This document shows positions 41,977 to 51,142 of a stretch of DNA of 64,000 nucleotides, piece by piece. Position 1 is the first letter of the stretch. Each line of letters opens with the position of its first letter. Origin of the DNA: Bacteriovoracaceae bacterium (GTDB lineage: Bacteria > Bdellovibrionota > Bacteriovoracia > Bacteriovoracales > Bacteriovoracaceae); NCBI GenBank assembly GCA_025210745.1, contig JAOARC010000050.1, forward strand, positions 186,001 through 250,000, in the 5' to 3' direction. The notes beneath the pieces were generated by a model. That model ran no database searches and had not been told where the DNA came from. It saw only the letters and a list, made by a program, of their open reading frames with translations. Both the position numbers and the translations under genes were made by a program.

Positions 41977-43536
41977 TTATTTTGCGATACCAACTGCTCT
42001 TGTCTCTCTAATTACTGATACTTTAATTGTTCCAGGATAAGACATCTCTTCTTCAATTTTCTTAGCAATGTCTCTTGATAGGACAACTGTTTGATCATCA
42101 GTAATCTTACTATTTTCAACAAGAACTCTAATTTCTCTACCAGCTGAGATTGCATAACTTTTCATTACACCATCAAAACTATTAGCAATATTTTCAATAT
42201 CCGTTACACGGCTTACATAAGACTCTTTTAAGAACTTTCTAACTCCTGGTCTTGCTCCACTTAGTGCATCTGCAGCCATTACAAGATGAGCTAAAATTGT
42301 TTCAGGTTTCACATCTTCGTGGTGAGCTCTAACCGCATGAACGATATCTGGAGCTTCTCCATATTTTTTAATAAAGTCAGCACCAACAACAGCGTGCGAT
42401 CCTTCAGCAGAAGCATCAATTGCCTTACCGATATCATGAAGTAAACCAGCTCTTTTAGCTTGTTTAACATTTAATCCAAGCTCAGCTGCCATGGCTCCAC
42501 ATAAGAAACCAACCTCTAATGAGTGCTGATATTGGTTTTGCATATAAGAAGTTCTATAGTTTAGAGCTCCTAACATTTTTAAAATTTCTGGGTGAAGTCC
42601 ATGAAGACCAATTTCCATTTGAGCTTTTTCTCCAAGCTCTCTTAATCTCATTTCCATTTCATGTTTAGATTTATCGTGAAACTCTTCAATTTTTGCAGGA
42701 TGAATTCTTCCATCATGAATTAGTTTTTCAATCGTCATTTTAGCAATTTCTTTTCTAACAACATTAAAAGAAGAAATTACAACCATTCCTGGAGTATCAT
42801 CAATAATTAAGTCAACACCACAAATTTGTTCAAATGCTCTAATATTTCGTCCTTCCCTACCAATTAGACGACCTTTAATTTCATCTCCAGGAAGTTCAAC
42901 AGAAGTTACTGTTTGCTCTGCTACATATTCACCAGCAAATCTTTGAAGAGCAATTGATAAAACTCTTTTTGCTCTTTTTTCTGATTCTTCTTTTGCATCT
43001 TCTTCTACTCTAGCAATCATTTTAGCAGCATCAAGCTTTGCTTCTTCTTCAATAGCTGAAATTAATTCTGCTTTTGCTTCTTCTTTTGACATTCCAGCAA
43101 CATGAACCAACTTTTCAGAGATTTCATTTTGTTTTGCTAGATACTTTTGCCTTTCATTATCAGTTGCTTTAGCTTGCTCTTCATATTTTTTCGCTTTTTC
43201 ATCAGCATTGGCCATTTTTCTATCAAGATTTTCTGTTTTTTGATCAATAGACAATTCTTTTTTTGCAATATTTTTTTCTTGATCTAAGATACTTTGAGAT
43301 CTTTTGCTATATTCTTTTTCCAAAGCAGCTCTTTCTTCGGCGATTATTTCTTTCGCATCAAACTTAGCCGATTTTTTTATCTCTGAAGCTCTATCTTTAG
43401 CTTTTTTAACAATTTGTTTTGCTTCTTTTTCTTTTTCAGAAGTTAAATTCTTCACCTTTCCTAAAGAAAAGAAATAAGCAATAACTCCTCCTATTACAAA
43501 AGATAAAGCCGCAGCCAATATTAGTTCACTATTCAT
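41977..43536 (-). CDS. rny: ribonuclease Y
   Basis: 519 residues, canonical RNase Y layout: one N-terminal membrane helix (~5-25), a long Lys/Glu/Ala-rich coiled coil (~30-200), KH domain with GRLIGREGRNIR, and HD phosphohydrolase domain with HSLEVGFL and GLLHDIGKA. It starts mRNA decay from the inner membrane. Located directly downstream of fau (one base overlap) and zapA, a conserved neighbourhood. RNase Y is common in Gram-positives and present in delta-type proteobacterial relatives. Confidence 0.95.
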   Translation of the reverse strand: MNSELILAAALSFVIGGVIAYFFSLGKVKNLTSEKEKEAKQIVKKAKDRASEIKKSAKFDAKEIIAEERAALEKEYSKRSQSILDQEKNIAKKELSIDQKTENLDRKMANADEKAKKYEEQAKATDNERQKYLAKQNEISEKLVHVAGMSKEEAKAELISAIEEEAKLDAAKMIARVEEDAKEESEKRAKRVLSIALQRFAGEYVAEQTVTSVELPGDEIKGRLIGREGRNIRAFEQICGVDLIIDDTPGMVVISSFNVVRKEIAKMTIEKLIHDGRIHPAKIEEFHDKSKHEMEMRLRELGEKAQMEIGLHGLHPEILKMLGALNYRTSYMQNQYQHSLEVGFLCGAMAAELGLNVKQAKRAGLLHDIGKAIDASAEGSHAVVGADFIKKYGEAPDIVHAVRAHHEDVKPETILAHLVMAADALSGARPGVRKFLKESYVSRVTDIENIANSFDGVMKSYAISAGREIRVLVENSKITDDQTVVLSRDIAKKIEEEMSYPGTIKVSVIRETRAVGIAK

Positions 43537-44069
43537 TATTTTATCCCCTTATATACGGTTTTATCAGTGACAACATAATCCATATTTACATCAAGACTTG
43601 TTGTCTCTAAATCTTCTAATAATTGTTCTTCAAAACAGATACCTACTTTTAAACCTTTAAAGGTTGCTAGATATCTATCGTAATATCCTTTACCTCGACC
43701 CAGCCTCTTACAAGTTTTAGTAAAAGCTAAGCCTGGAATAATTAAAACTTGTGGTTCATCAAAATCTGTCCCATCAATTTTTAATCCATATTCACCCTTA
43801 ACAACCTTATGAAAATCAGCAGGAATAAAACCCATCGCTATATCATCAAGCATTGTTGGTAAATAATAATTGTAGTTATCCTCAAACTCCAAAAACCATA
43901 AAGGCTCTTTTTGAATAGGAGAAAAAACTCCAACCTTTGTAAAATGAAAATTTAGATCTCTTAAAAACTGAGATAAGACTTTAGACAGACATTTGCTTTT
44001 TTCAAAATATGTATCTTCACTAATTGAAGATAGAATATCTTTTGCTAAAACTCTTTGATGAGTTTTCAC
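43536..44069 (-). CDS. fau: 5-formyltetrahydrofolate cyclo-ligase
   Basis: 177 residues. The ATP/Mg site motif GRGKGYYDRYL (near 137-147) is the family signature. It recycles 5-formyl-THF to methenyl-THF using ATP. It follows zapA directly and runs into rny with a one-base overlap; in gammaproteobacteria the same gene also sits beside zapA. Also known as ygfA. Confidence 0.9.
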   Translation of the reverse strand: MKTHQRVLAKDILSSISEDTYFEKSKCLSKVLSQFLRDLNFHFTKVGVFSPIQKEPLWFLEFEDNYNYYLPTMLDDIAMGFIPADFHKVVKGEYGLKIDGTDFDEPQVLIIPGLAFTKTCKRLGRGKGYYDRYLATFKGLKVGICFEEQLLEDLETTSLDVNMDYVVTDKTVYKGIK

Positions 44070-44366
44070 TTAAGCATTACTATGATCTTGTTCAAATGAA
44101 TTAATAATTTCAAGTGCTTCTGTTATTTCACCTTTAAACAAACTCACTGTGTCTTTGTATTCTTTTTGAACTTCATCTAATTTAGCTGCAAGTTGTAGCG
44201 ATACTAAAACTGCTGCATCAATGTCTTTTAAACTATGATTAGAGCCCAAGAGATTTTGTACTTGCTCATTTACATAGTTTATCGCTCTAAGTGCTTGGTC
44301 CTGATCGGCCTGTCCTTCTTTGAGCTTAATTTTACTGCCTAAAATGTTATATTCTAAATTTTCCAT
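44070..44366 (-). CDS. zapA: cell division protein ZapA
   Basis: 98 residues. N-terminal NILGSKIKLKEGQADQDQALRAINYVNEQVQ and the C-terminal helix match the ZapA fold (an FtsZ-bundling Z-ring stabiliser). Short, cytoplasmic, with no signal peptide. Stop is directly adjacent to fau, so no 6S RNA fits between them as in E. coli. Confidence 0.85.
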   Translation of the reverse strand: MENLEYNILGSKIKLKEGQADQDQALRAINYVNEQVQNLLGSNHSLKDIDAAVLVSLQLAAKLDEVQKEYKDTVSLFKGEITEALEIINSFEQDHSNA

Positions 44367-44419
44367 AATACGGTCTTTTTATATATAGTAGTCTTGCGCG
44401 CCGTTACAAGTCAATAAAA

Positions 44420-44537
44420 CCAATCACATAAATTAATTGTGAGTAGGCATGCAATGAAGAGTCACCGGAATGTACAAATGTATCTGAGGATGACGATGAA
44501 GAAGCATAACGACCTCACAATTCATTTATGTTTTTGG
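44420..44537 (+). ncRNA. structured intergenic element B with 18-bp closing stem
   Basis: ACATAAATTAATTGTGAG (44426-44443) pairs with CTCACAATTCATTTATGT (44514-44531) with one mismatch. The outer CCAA/TTGG could add four pairs. Inside are ATGAAG, a GTCACC/GGATGAC-type stem with GTAC-AAAT-GTAT tip, GATGAAG (44495-44501) and GCATAACGAC, mirroring element A. It fills almost the entire gap between ftsY and zapA. Confidence 0.5.
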
Positions 44538-44539
44538 AA

Positions 44540-45724
44540 TCAAGATTCTGGGGTAAATCCAAGTAGTGCATCTAAATAGTCTGATAAATTAAAAATATCA
44601 AGATCTTCTACTTGTTCACCAACACCAATATAACTAATTGGAACTTGTAGCTCAGATACAATACTTACTGCACTACCTGCTTTTGCTGACCCATCGCATT
44701 TTGTGAAAATTAATCCTGATAGATCAAGACTCTTATTGAACTCCTGAGCTTGTCTTAAAGCATTTTGACCAGTGATGGCATCAATAACGAGAAGGGTTTC
44801 ATGCGGAGCACTATCAACAACTTTAGACATCACCTTCTTCGTTTTAGATAACTCATCCATTAAATTACTTGCTGTATGAAGTCTTCCAGCCGTATCAATA
44901 ATACAATAGTCTGCTTCTAGCTCCACCGCTTTTTTAACTGTATCAAATGCAACCCCACTAGGATCTGCATTTTCAGAAGCTTTAACAATTTCAACTTCTG
45001 CTCTTTTACACCATACTTCTAATTGCTCAACAGCTGCTGCTCTAAAAGTATCACAAGCTCCAACAACAACTTTTGCTCCTTGAGCTTTAAGCTTTGTAGA
45101 TAATTTCCCAATAGTTGTAGTTTTTCCAGCCCCATTAACCCCAACAATCATAATAACTTTTAATGATTTATTAGACGGATCAAACTTATATAAATTCTGA
45201 TTTACACTTTCTTGAATTCCAGACATTTTAGAATCTAAAAATGTTCTTATTACTGATTTATAATCAACATCATCTTTTCCAGCATGCTTTTTTAAGTCTT
45301 CTATAAGCTCATCTACAAGAGCAGGTGACATATCAGAAGTAAATAGAACTTCTTCAAGCTCTTCTAATTTTTCATCATCAAGACCAGAGCCTAAAATAGA
45401 GCCAACTTTATCCCAAACTTGTGTTCTTGTTTTTGATAAACCTTTTAAAAGTCTTTGTGTAAAAGATATCTGGGGTTTTTGTTCTACAACTGGCTCTTGT
45501 TCTTTTACAGGCTCAGCTTTAGTGAGCTCTTCAACCGGCTCTACAACTTCTTTTATTTTCGTTGTCTCTACTTGTGCTACTTCATCCTTTGTAGATTCTT
45601 TTTTTGATCTTAAATTTAATAAAGAAAAAATAAAGAAAACTAAAACACCAAGTGTTCCAAATATATCATCTAAGTTAGGGTTTTCACTAAATAAACCTAT
45701 AAAAAAGCTATGAATATCATTCAT
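44540..45724 (-). CDS. ftsY: signal recognition particle receptor FtsY
   Basis: 394 residues. One N-terminal membrane helix (~10-37), then an acidic linker (KEVVEPVEELTKAEPVKEQEP), then the N and G domains: GVNGAGKTTTIGKL (G1), GACDTFRAAAVEQLEVW and DTAGRLH (G3), TKCDGSAKAGS (G4-G5). It receives SRP-ribosome complexes at the inner membrane for co-translational insertion. Single-gene unit followed on its own strand by element B. Confidence 0.95.
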   Translation of the reverse strand: MNDIHSFFIGLFSENPNLDDIFGTLGVLVFFIFSLLNLRSKKESTKDEVAQVETTKIKEVVEPVEELTKAEPVKEQEPVVEQKPQISFTQRLLKGLSKTRTQVWDKVGSILGSGLDDEKLEELEEVLFTSDMSPALVDELIEDLKKHAGKDDVDYKSVIRTFLDSKMSGIQESVNQNLYKFDPSNKSLKVIMIVGVNGAGKTTTIGKLSTKLKAQGAKVVVGACDTFRAAAVEQLEVWCKRAEVEIVKASENADPSGVAFDTVKKAVELEADYCIIDTAGRLHTASNLMDELSKTKKVMSKVVDSAPHETLLVIDAITGQNALRQAQEFNKSLDLSGLIFTKCDGSAKAGSAVSIVSELQVPISYIGVGEQVEDLDIFNLSDYLDALLGFTPES

Positions 45725-45763
45725 AATATTTACTCCAATCTTTAATGGCGAAAATATAACAAA

Positions 45764-46309
45764 TTATAAGTCACTTTTAAAGAGTTCATGCACGACTGAT
45801 GCTGTCATGCCCCATAAAGGTGTTTGACTATTATCTAGTGCACAAAAATTAATTCTCATTTTGTTGTCATACTGGCCAAAAGACCATCTGTGCTTATTTT
45901 TAAATGTTTCTATACTTTCGAAGAAAATATCATCCCATTCACCATTGGATTTAGCCTGATTCAAAAAATCTTGCTGTGATATAAGTAATTTTGCACTAAC
46001 GATTACAACTTTTTGGCCACGCATAGAGCTTTTAATGGTTAAAACGGACTCTAGCTTGATGGAATTTTTATTTAACGAAGTCTCTTCTACATATTCTCTA
46101 ATACAACCATCTATTAAACTTTCTTCATCTTTTAAATGCCCTCCTACAAAAGCAAGGTCTCCTTTATGAGTAGGCATTGTAAGTGCTCTTTTTATAAATA
46201 GAATTTTATCTTCTGTATGTATTAACAAAGCACAACTGTTAGCGTCTTCTAGTCGTTTTATATTCGTACTTATTGAATTTTGTATGATTTTTTGAGATAA
46301 GTTTTCCAT
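45764..46309 (-). CDS. Nudix hydrolase, probably CoA-pyrophosphatase-like (NudL)
   Basis: 181 residues. Nudix box Gly57-x5-Glu63-x7-Arg71-Glu72-x2-Glu75-Glu76, with the final conserved Gly replaced by Ser78. The preceding THKGDLAFVGGH corresponds to the CoA pyrophosphatase signature (LxxHxGQVAFPGG-like), and the C-terminal WGMTASVVHELF also fits NudL. It would hydrolyse CoA-type or related nucleotides. Its ATG overlaps the divergent epmA ATG in CATG. Confidence 0.75.
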   Translation of the reverse strand: MENLSQKIIQNSISTNIKRLEDANSCALLIHTEDKILFIKRALTMPTHKGDLAFVGGHLKDEESLIDGCIREYVEETSLNKNSIKLESVLTIKSSMRGQKVVIVSAKLLISQQDFLNQAKSNGEWDDIFFESIETFKNKHRWSFGQYDNKMRINFCALDNSQTPLWGMTASVVHELFKSDL

Positions 46310-47267
46310 GCACCACTTAAACTATCAATTCATCTTAATCCAGGCCATAAGAAATTTCTTTTTAAAAGAAGGATTCACAGATGTTCTAACACCTCCAATA
46401 GTTGAAAATCCTGGAATGGAAGTGCATATTCACCCCTTTGAAGTTTTTAGCAAATACAAAAACAAATCTATCAATAAATACCTTCATACTTCTCCAGAGT
46501 TTGCTATGAAAAAAATATTAGCAGATGTTAATGAGTTAAATAATATCTTTACTCTTTCATATTGTTTTAGAGATGAGCCAAACTCTCCTATTCATAGGAA
46601 TCAGTTTATTATGTGTGAGTGGTATAGAAAAAATGAATTCTATACTAAGATAATGAATGATTGTGAAAAGCTTATTCTTTTTTGTATTGAAGAACTAACA
46701 AAAAATAATATCGATACCATTAAGCCAGATATTCACTTTCAAAGGACTACGATTCAAGATCTTTTTAAAGAAACTCTTAATATAGATATCTTAAACTTTC
46801 TAGATACAAATGATCTTAGAGAATTAATCAAAAAAGATTTTAAAGATGTTCCTCTTCCTGATACAGAATTAACTTGGGATGATTATTATTTTTTACTTTT
46901 CTTAAACAAGATTGAACCTATATTAAAGAACTATCCATATATACTTTTATACAACTTTCCTCATCACTTAAAGGCTTTATCTACTATAAATGAAAATGAT
47001 AAGAGAGTATGTGACAGGTTTGAAATATATATGAATGGAATTGAGTTATGTAATAGCTTTAATGAACTAACTGACTTTAATAAGCAAAAAGAAAGGTTTA
47101 ATATAGATGGAAAACTAAAAAGAGAGATTTATAATTATGAACTTCCTTCTCCTAAAGAGTTTTATAAAACGCTTGAAAAAGGCTTACCTAAATCAAGTGG
47201 TATCGCCTTAGGAGTAGAAAGACTCCTTATATGTCTAACAGATAAGGATCAAATATTTTTCAGTTAG
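46308..47267 (+). CDS. epmA: EF-P--(R)-beta-lysine ligase homologue (EpmA/GenX)
   Basis: 319 residues, class II lysyl-tRNA-synthetase catalytic core with no anticodon-binding domain. Motif 2 region YCFRDEPNSPIHRNQFIMCEWY and C-terminal motif 3 GIALGVERLLICL are clear, as is the HTSPEFAMK segment. EpmA attaches beta-lysine to a lysine of elongation factor P. No EpmB or EF-P gene is in the window. Start codon overlaps the divergent Nudix start by two bases, so its ribosome site lies in the Nudix coding sequence. Confidence 0.85.
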   Translation: MHHLNYQFILIQAIRNFFLKEGFTDVLTPPIVENPGMEVHIHPFEVFSKYKNKSINKYLHTSPEFAMKKILADVNELNNIFTLSYCFRDEPNSPIHRNQFIMCEWYRKNEFYTKIMNDCEKLILFCIEELTKNNIDTIKPDIHFQRTTIQDLFKETLNIDILNFLDTNDLRELIKKDFKDVPLPDTELTWDDYYFLLFLNKIEPILKNYPYILLYNFPHHLKALSTINENDKRVCDRFEIYMNGIELCNSFNELTDFNKQKERFNIDGKLKREIYNYELPSPKEFYKTLEKGLPKSSGIALGVERLLICLTDKDQIFFS

Positions 47268-47276
47268 TACACTAAG

Positions 47277-48065
47277 CTACAAATAATTACCTAAGTAATG
47301 AAGCTTTATGGTCACCTCCGTTTTTATATGATCAAAATTATTTTTTTTTGCCCAACGGTAGTGAAAGAATATATCATCTACCGCTCTTAATTTTGACTTC
47401 CAGTTTATCTTTTTCGAAATCTCACTAGAAAAATTTGCATACCAAGCATAAAGATCATCTGGTCTATTTGAGTAGGCTTCGATTAAATCAAGTGTCTGAT
47501 CAGCAATAATTCTCTTCACAGTATACTTATTAGAGTTTGCAATAAGTTCTTTTTTAAACTTTTTTCCTAGATATTTTTTTGCATAGCTAAGAGTAAAATT
47601 AACTAAATTCTCCGATGCAGTTGTTGGATTCTCCTCTAAACTCATATAAAGGTTATTTGATACAAGTGATCTATAAATACCTTCTCTTTTAGCATTTTGT
47701 TCTAAACGACTTAACAAAGAAGACATCTGAGCATCTGATGCTTGTGCCTTTAATACACTTCTAAAAAGGTCATTAATAAATCCAATACGATATTTTCTTT
47801 TTTCTAAAACTGAAAGCTTATCAAAAGCACTTATTTTTTTATCCATCAAACCTTTTGTATAAAAGCTACTATCTGTTCCTGTTTTATTTATTTTTAAAAT
47901 AACAGGCATACTTATTGTTTTATTTGACTGCTCTTTACCAAATATTTTTTCAATATATGTCTTAGGTAATATAGAGCTGAGAATACTCTTTGCCTTTAAT
48001 TTATAAGCCGAAAAATCTATGGCAAAAGCCAATACTGGGAGTAATAATATATATAATAATCTCAT
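47277..48065 (-). CDS. secreted protein of unknown function
   Basis: 262 residues, signal peptide MRLLYILLLPVLAFAI (residues 1-16). Mature part predicted helical with many Lys/Arg and Ser residues; no Cys beyond the leader and no enzyme motif. Convergent with epmA (9-base gap). It is the kind of conserved periplasmic hypothetical common in this lineage. Not recognised. Confidence 0.65.
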   Translation of the reverse strand: MRLLYILLLPVLAFAIDFSAYKLKAKSILSSILPKTYIEKIFGKEQSNKTISMPVILKINKTGTDSSFYTKGLMDKKISAFDKLSVLEKRKYRIGFINDLFRSVLKAQASDAQMSSLLSRLEQNAKREGIYRSLVSNNLYMSLEENPTTASENLVNFTLSYAKKYLGKKFKKELIANSNKYTVKRIIADQTLDLIEAYSNRPDDLYAWYANFSSEISKKINWKSKLRAVDDIFFHYRWAKKNNFDHIKTEVTIKLHYLGNYL

Positions 48066-48172
48066 AACAATATTATTCTTTATTTTCAGACATTTACCAA
48101 TGCCTAGACAATTATTTCCATCTATAGATGACTGATCTTATTTGATAAAATAAGTATCGTAAGGTGGTTAAA

Positions 48173-48436
48173 ATGATTGAAAAAATATTTAATTTAGACA
48201 AAATTAGTAAGAAAATAGCTGGTGATATTGTCACAGAAGCAAACAAGAGTTTAGCTGCACATGCTCAAAAGAACTTAGAAGAGCTCAATCAAATAAAAGA
48301 AGTTTTAGCACATCTTTATGATAAAGTTTCTAATATGGAAGCTAAGATTCAAAATACTCAATTAAAGACCAATAACGACTATGGTCACCTCACTTACAAA
48401 ATAAGTGAACTTCAAAGCAAAATAAAAGACTCATAA
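48173..48436 (+). CDS. small coiled-coil protein of unknown function
   Basis: 87 residues from the ATG at 48173, which has AAGGTGG five bases upstream (a GTG nine bases earlier overlaps that ribosome site). No signal peptide. Residues ~30-85 form a heptad-rich helix (NLEELNQIKEVLAHLYDKV, YKISELQSKIK). It is phasin-like or UbiK-like in shape only; no family is certain. Followed after 42 bases by the thioredoxin-fold lipoprotein. Confidence 0.65.
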   Translation: MIEKIFNLDKISKKIAGDIVTEANKSLAAHAQKNLEELNQIKEVLAHLYDKVSNMEAKIQNTQLKTNNDYGHLTYKISELQSKIKDS

Positions 48437-48478
48437 TTTATTAATTTTTCATGTATACTTCAATTTTAAGGAGCATAT

Positions 48479-49633
48479 ATGAAGTTTTTAATATTATTAA
48501 TTCCGCTTTTAACATCTTGTTTTACCTCTGAAGATATTAGTGGTACCTGGAGCTTTAAGTTAAATACTCAGAATAATCCCATCCCATTCAAAGTAAATAT
48601 AGATAAAGAACAAAGATTTTTCGAAATTACAAATAGTGAAGAAATTCTTAAATTTGAGATTACGAAAAATGAAAATAAATACATTATTCCTATAGCAAAT
48701 CATGACAGCGCTATTGAACTAGAGCTCAAAGATAAAAAATTAGTTGGATATTGGATTAAATATAACAGAAAAAGTGATTATAAACTCTCAGTAATTGGAA
48801 AGAAAGAAGAGTTAGACTTAAATGTAAAATTTCCTACAAACTTTCCTAAAAGATGGAAAATTATTTTTACTGATAAAATGAATAGGAAAAAAGATGCTCT
48901 TCTATTGTTTACAAAAAACCATGCAAGTATTTTAACTAGCACAGGTGACTATAGATATCTTAGACCTGTGTTTAAAGAAAACAGACTTAATCTTTATGGA
49001 TTTGATGGAACATTTGCATTTAACTTTAGTGGTATTTGGTCATTAGAGAACTTTAAAGGAACAATGTATGCAGGGCTAAACTGGACTCAAAATTTTTCAG
49101 CTAAACCAGATTATAACTTCTTACTACCTGATCCAACAACAGTTACAAAAGTTAAAAAGTCCGCCCTTGATTTATGTTTACCTACTTTGAATGATGATAA
49201 AATCTGTCTTAATAGAAAATCAAAAAGGCCAAAGGTCATTCAAATTTTTGGTTCATGGTGTCCAAACTGTATTGATGAAACAAAGTTTATTCAAGATTAT
49301 AAAAATAAACATAAGCCGAAAGTTGATTTTTATATTGTAGCCTTTGAAAGAGCTCCAAATAAAAAATTAGCAATTAAGGCCCTAAAAAAAGCAAGAAAAT
49401 TATATGGGATTGACTACCCTATTATGATTGGTTCTTATACGAAAGACAAAAAGGTCGAAGATATATTCTATGGTGTTGATAACTTTGCTTCATTTCCAAC
49501 GACAGTATATGTAGATAAAAATAATAATATTAGAAAGGTTCACTCTGGTTTTACAGGTCCAGCAACTGGTAAATACTACGAAGAATTTGTAAGAGAATTT
49601 GATTTTCTATTAAAAAAGCTACAGTCTGAGTAG
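48479..49633 (+). CDS. lipoprotein with TlpA/thioredoxin-like C-terminal domain
   Basis: 384 residues. Lipobox LTSCF gives lipidated Cys14, so it is envelope-anchored. Residues ~20-225 form a beta-rich N-domain with GTWSFKLN, of the kind seen before TlpA domains. Residues ~235-380 are a thioredoxin fold with the redox motif WCPNC (FGSWCPNCIDE) and the cis-Pro-type ASFPTTVYVD. It is expected to handle disulfides or cytochrome c maturation at the periplasmic face. Target unknown. Confidence 0.85.
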   Translation: MKFLILLIPLLTSCFTSEDISGTWSFKLNTQNNPIPFKVNIDKEQRFFEITNSEEILKFEITKNENKYIIPIANHDSAIELELKDKKLVGYWIKYNRKSDYKLSVIGKKEELDLNVKFPTNFPKRWKIIFTDKMNRKKDALLLFTKNHASILTSTGDYRYLRPVFKENRLNLYGFDGTFAFNFSGIWSLENFKGTMYAGLNWTQNFSAKPDYNFLLPDPTTVTKVKKSALDLCLPTLNDDKICLNRKSKRPKVIQIFGSWCPNCIDETKFIQDYKNKHKPKVDFYIVAFERAPNKKLAIKALKKARKLYGIDYPIMIGSYTKDKKVEDIFYGVDNFASFPTTVYVDKNNNIRKVHSGFTGPATGKYYEEFVREFDFLLKKLQSE

Positions 49634-49634
49634 A

Positions 49635-51029
49635 TTATTCTACGATCTTACCAACAAGGTCGTAGTCTAAAATTTCAGTGATTTCAACTTTAACAATATC
49701 TCCAGCTTTGGCAATACCATCATTAATGATTACTCTTCCATCAATATCAGGAGCTTGTCCTTCATGCCTTCCTTGTAATAAAAGCTCAGTTTCTTCATGG
49801 GCTCCTTCAACAAGAACATCAATAGTTTTACCTAAAAATTCTTGGTTAAGCTCTCTTGCGATTTCTTTTTGAAGCTCATAAACTTTTTCAAATCTTTCAT
49901 CGATAATATCTTGAGGCACCTTATCTTTTAATCTCAAAGCAGGAGTTCCCTCTTCATCTGAGTATTTAAAAACACCTAGGTGATTAAACTTATTAATTCT
50001 AATTCCCTCTAAAAGAGCTTCAAAATCTTCTTCTGTTTCTCCAGGAAATCCAACAATAACTGAAGTTCTAAGAGTAATCCCAGGAATCTTTTCTTTTAAT
50101 GTTTTAATTTTTGATTGAATAAGCTCACCAGTAGCTCTTCTGTTCATTCTTCTAAGAACTTTATCTGAAAAATGCTGAATCGGCATATCAAGATATTTAC
50201 AAATCTTAGGATGGTTTGCCATCATATCCATAACATCTTCTGTTAAATCATCTGGATAAAAATAAAATACTCTTAACCAATCAACACCTTCTACATCAGC
50301 CAAAGCTCCAAGCATATTATGAATAATCGGATTTTTAGTATCTGTTTTTTCAAAACCTTCAAAGTCTGAACCATAATCAGAAAAGTCTTGTGAAATTAAA
50401 TTTAATTCTCTAACACCAGATTCTGTTAACTTTTTAGCTTCAACAACTAATGATTCAATAGATCTAGATCTAAGCCTTCCTCTTAAAGTTGGAATAATAC
50501 AAAAAGTACAATTTCTATTACAGCCTTCAGATATTTTTAACCAAGTCGTATAAAATGGAGAAGTATTAACTCTTGGATCAAATTCAGTGTGGATAAACTT
50601 TGGAATTTCAACAAAAGATTTTTTTTCTAACTTTCCATCTTCAAATGCTTTTAAAAGTGGTACTATTTTATTGTACTCTCCTGTTCCAATAAACATATCA
50701 ACTTCAGGAAGTTCTTTTTCAAGTTCTCCATAATATCTTTGGGCCATACAACCACTCATAACTAAGGCCTTACAATTTCCAACCTGTGGATCTTTAAAAT
50801 CAGCAAGATCTAAAACAGTCTCAATAGATTCTTTTTTAGCTGCTTCAACAAATGAACAAGTATTTACAATAATGCATTCAGCATCTTGTGGTTCTTGAGT
50901 TACAGTAAATCCATCAAGGCCTAAATGCCCTAACATAACTTCTGAATCCACTAAGTTTTTTGAACACCCAAGGGATGTAAAGTATAAAGATTTGTTACTA
51001 AATTTTTTATTAGTTTCTACTTGATTCAT
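49635..51029 (-). CDS. rimO: ribosomal protein S12 methylthiotransferase RimO
   Basis: 464 residues. N-terminal UPF0004 cluster Cys22 (GCSKNLVDSE), Cys58 (NTCSFVEAAK) and Cys94 (GCMAQRYY); radical SAM cluster Cys170, Cys174, Cys177 (SEGCNRNCTFC); C-terminal TRAM domain. It adds a methylthio group to Asp of ribosomal S12. GCSKNLVDSE distinguishes it from MiaB. It lies downstream of the nad genes behind a 113-base gap with its own AT-rich leader. Confidence 0.95.
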   Translation of the reverse strand: MNQVETNKKFSNKSLYFTSLGCSKNLVDSEVMLGHLGLDGFTVTQEPQDAECIIVNTCSFVEAAKKESIETVLDLADFKDPQVGNCKALVMSGCMAQRYYGELEKELPEVDMFIGTGEYNKIVPLLKAFEDGKLEKKSFVEIPKFIHTEFDPRVNTSPFYTTWLKISEGCNRNCTFCIIPTLRGRLRSRSIESLVVEAKKLTESGVRELNLISQDFSDYGSDFEGFEKTDTKNPIIHNMLGALADVEGVDWLRVFYFYPDDLTEDVMDMMANHPKICKYLDMPIQHFSDKVLRRMNRRATGELIQSKIKTLKEKIPGITLRTSVIVGFPGETEEDFEALLEGIRINKFNHLGVFKYSDEEGTPALRLKDKVPQDIIDERFEKVYELQKEIARELNQEFLGKTIDVLVEGAHEETELLLQGRHEGQAPDIDGRVIINDGIAKAGDIVKVEITEILDYDLVGKIVE

Positions 51030-51142
51030 GATCTATTTTCCTAAAATTATAATTTTGAAGGTTTTTAACAAATCAAGTACTTAGAGGCCATAGGATATAT
51101 AAAATTTATGTAATTTATAAAACAGTTAAGTCTCTGATATTA

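Noticed and set aside
44420..44537. 6S RNA near zapA-fau
   Set aside because: The zapA and fau genes abut with no gap, the element lies on the other side of zapA, and it lacks the long bulged duplex of 6S RNA.
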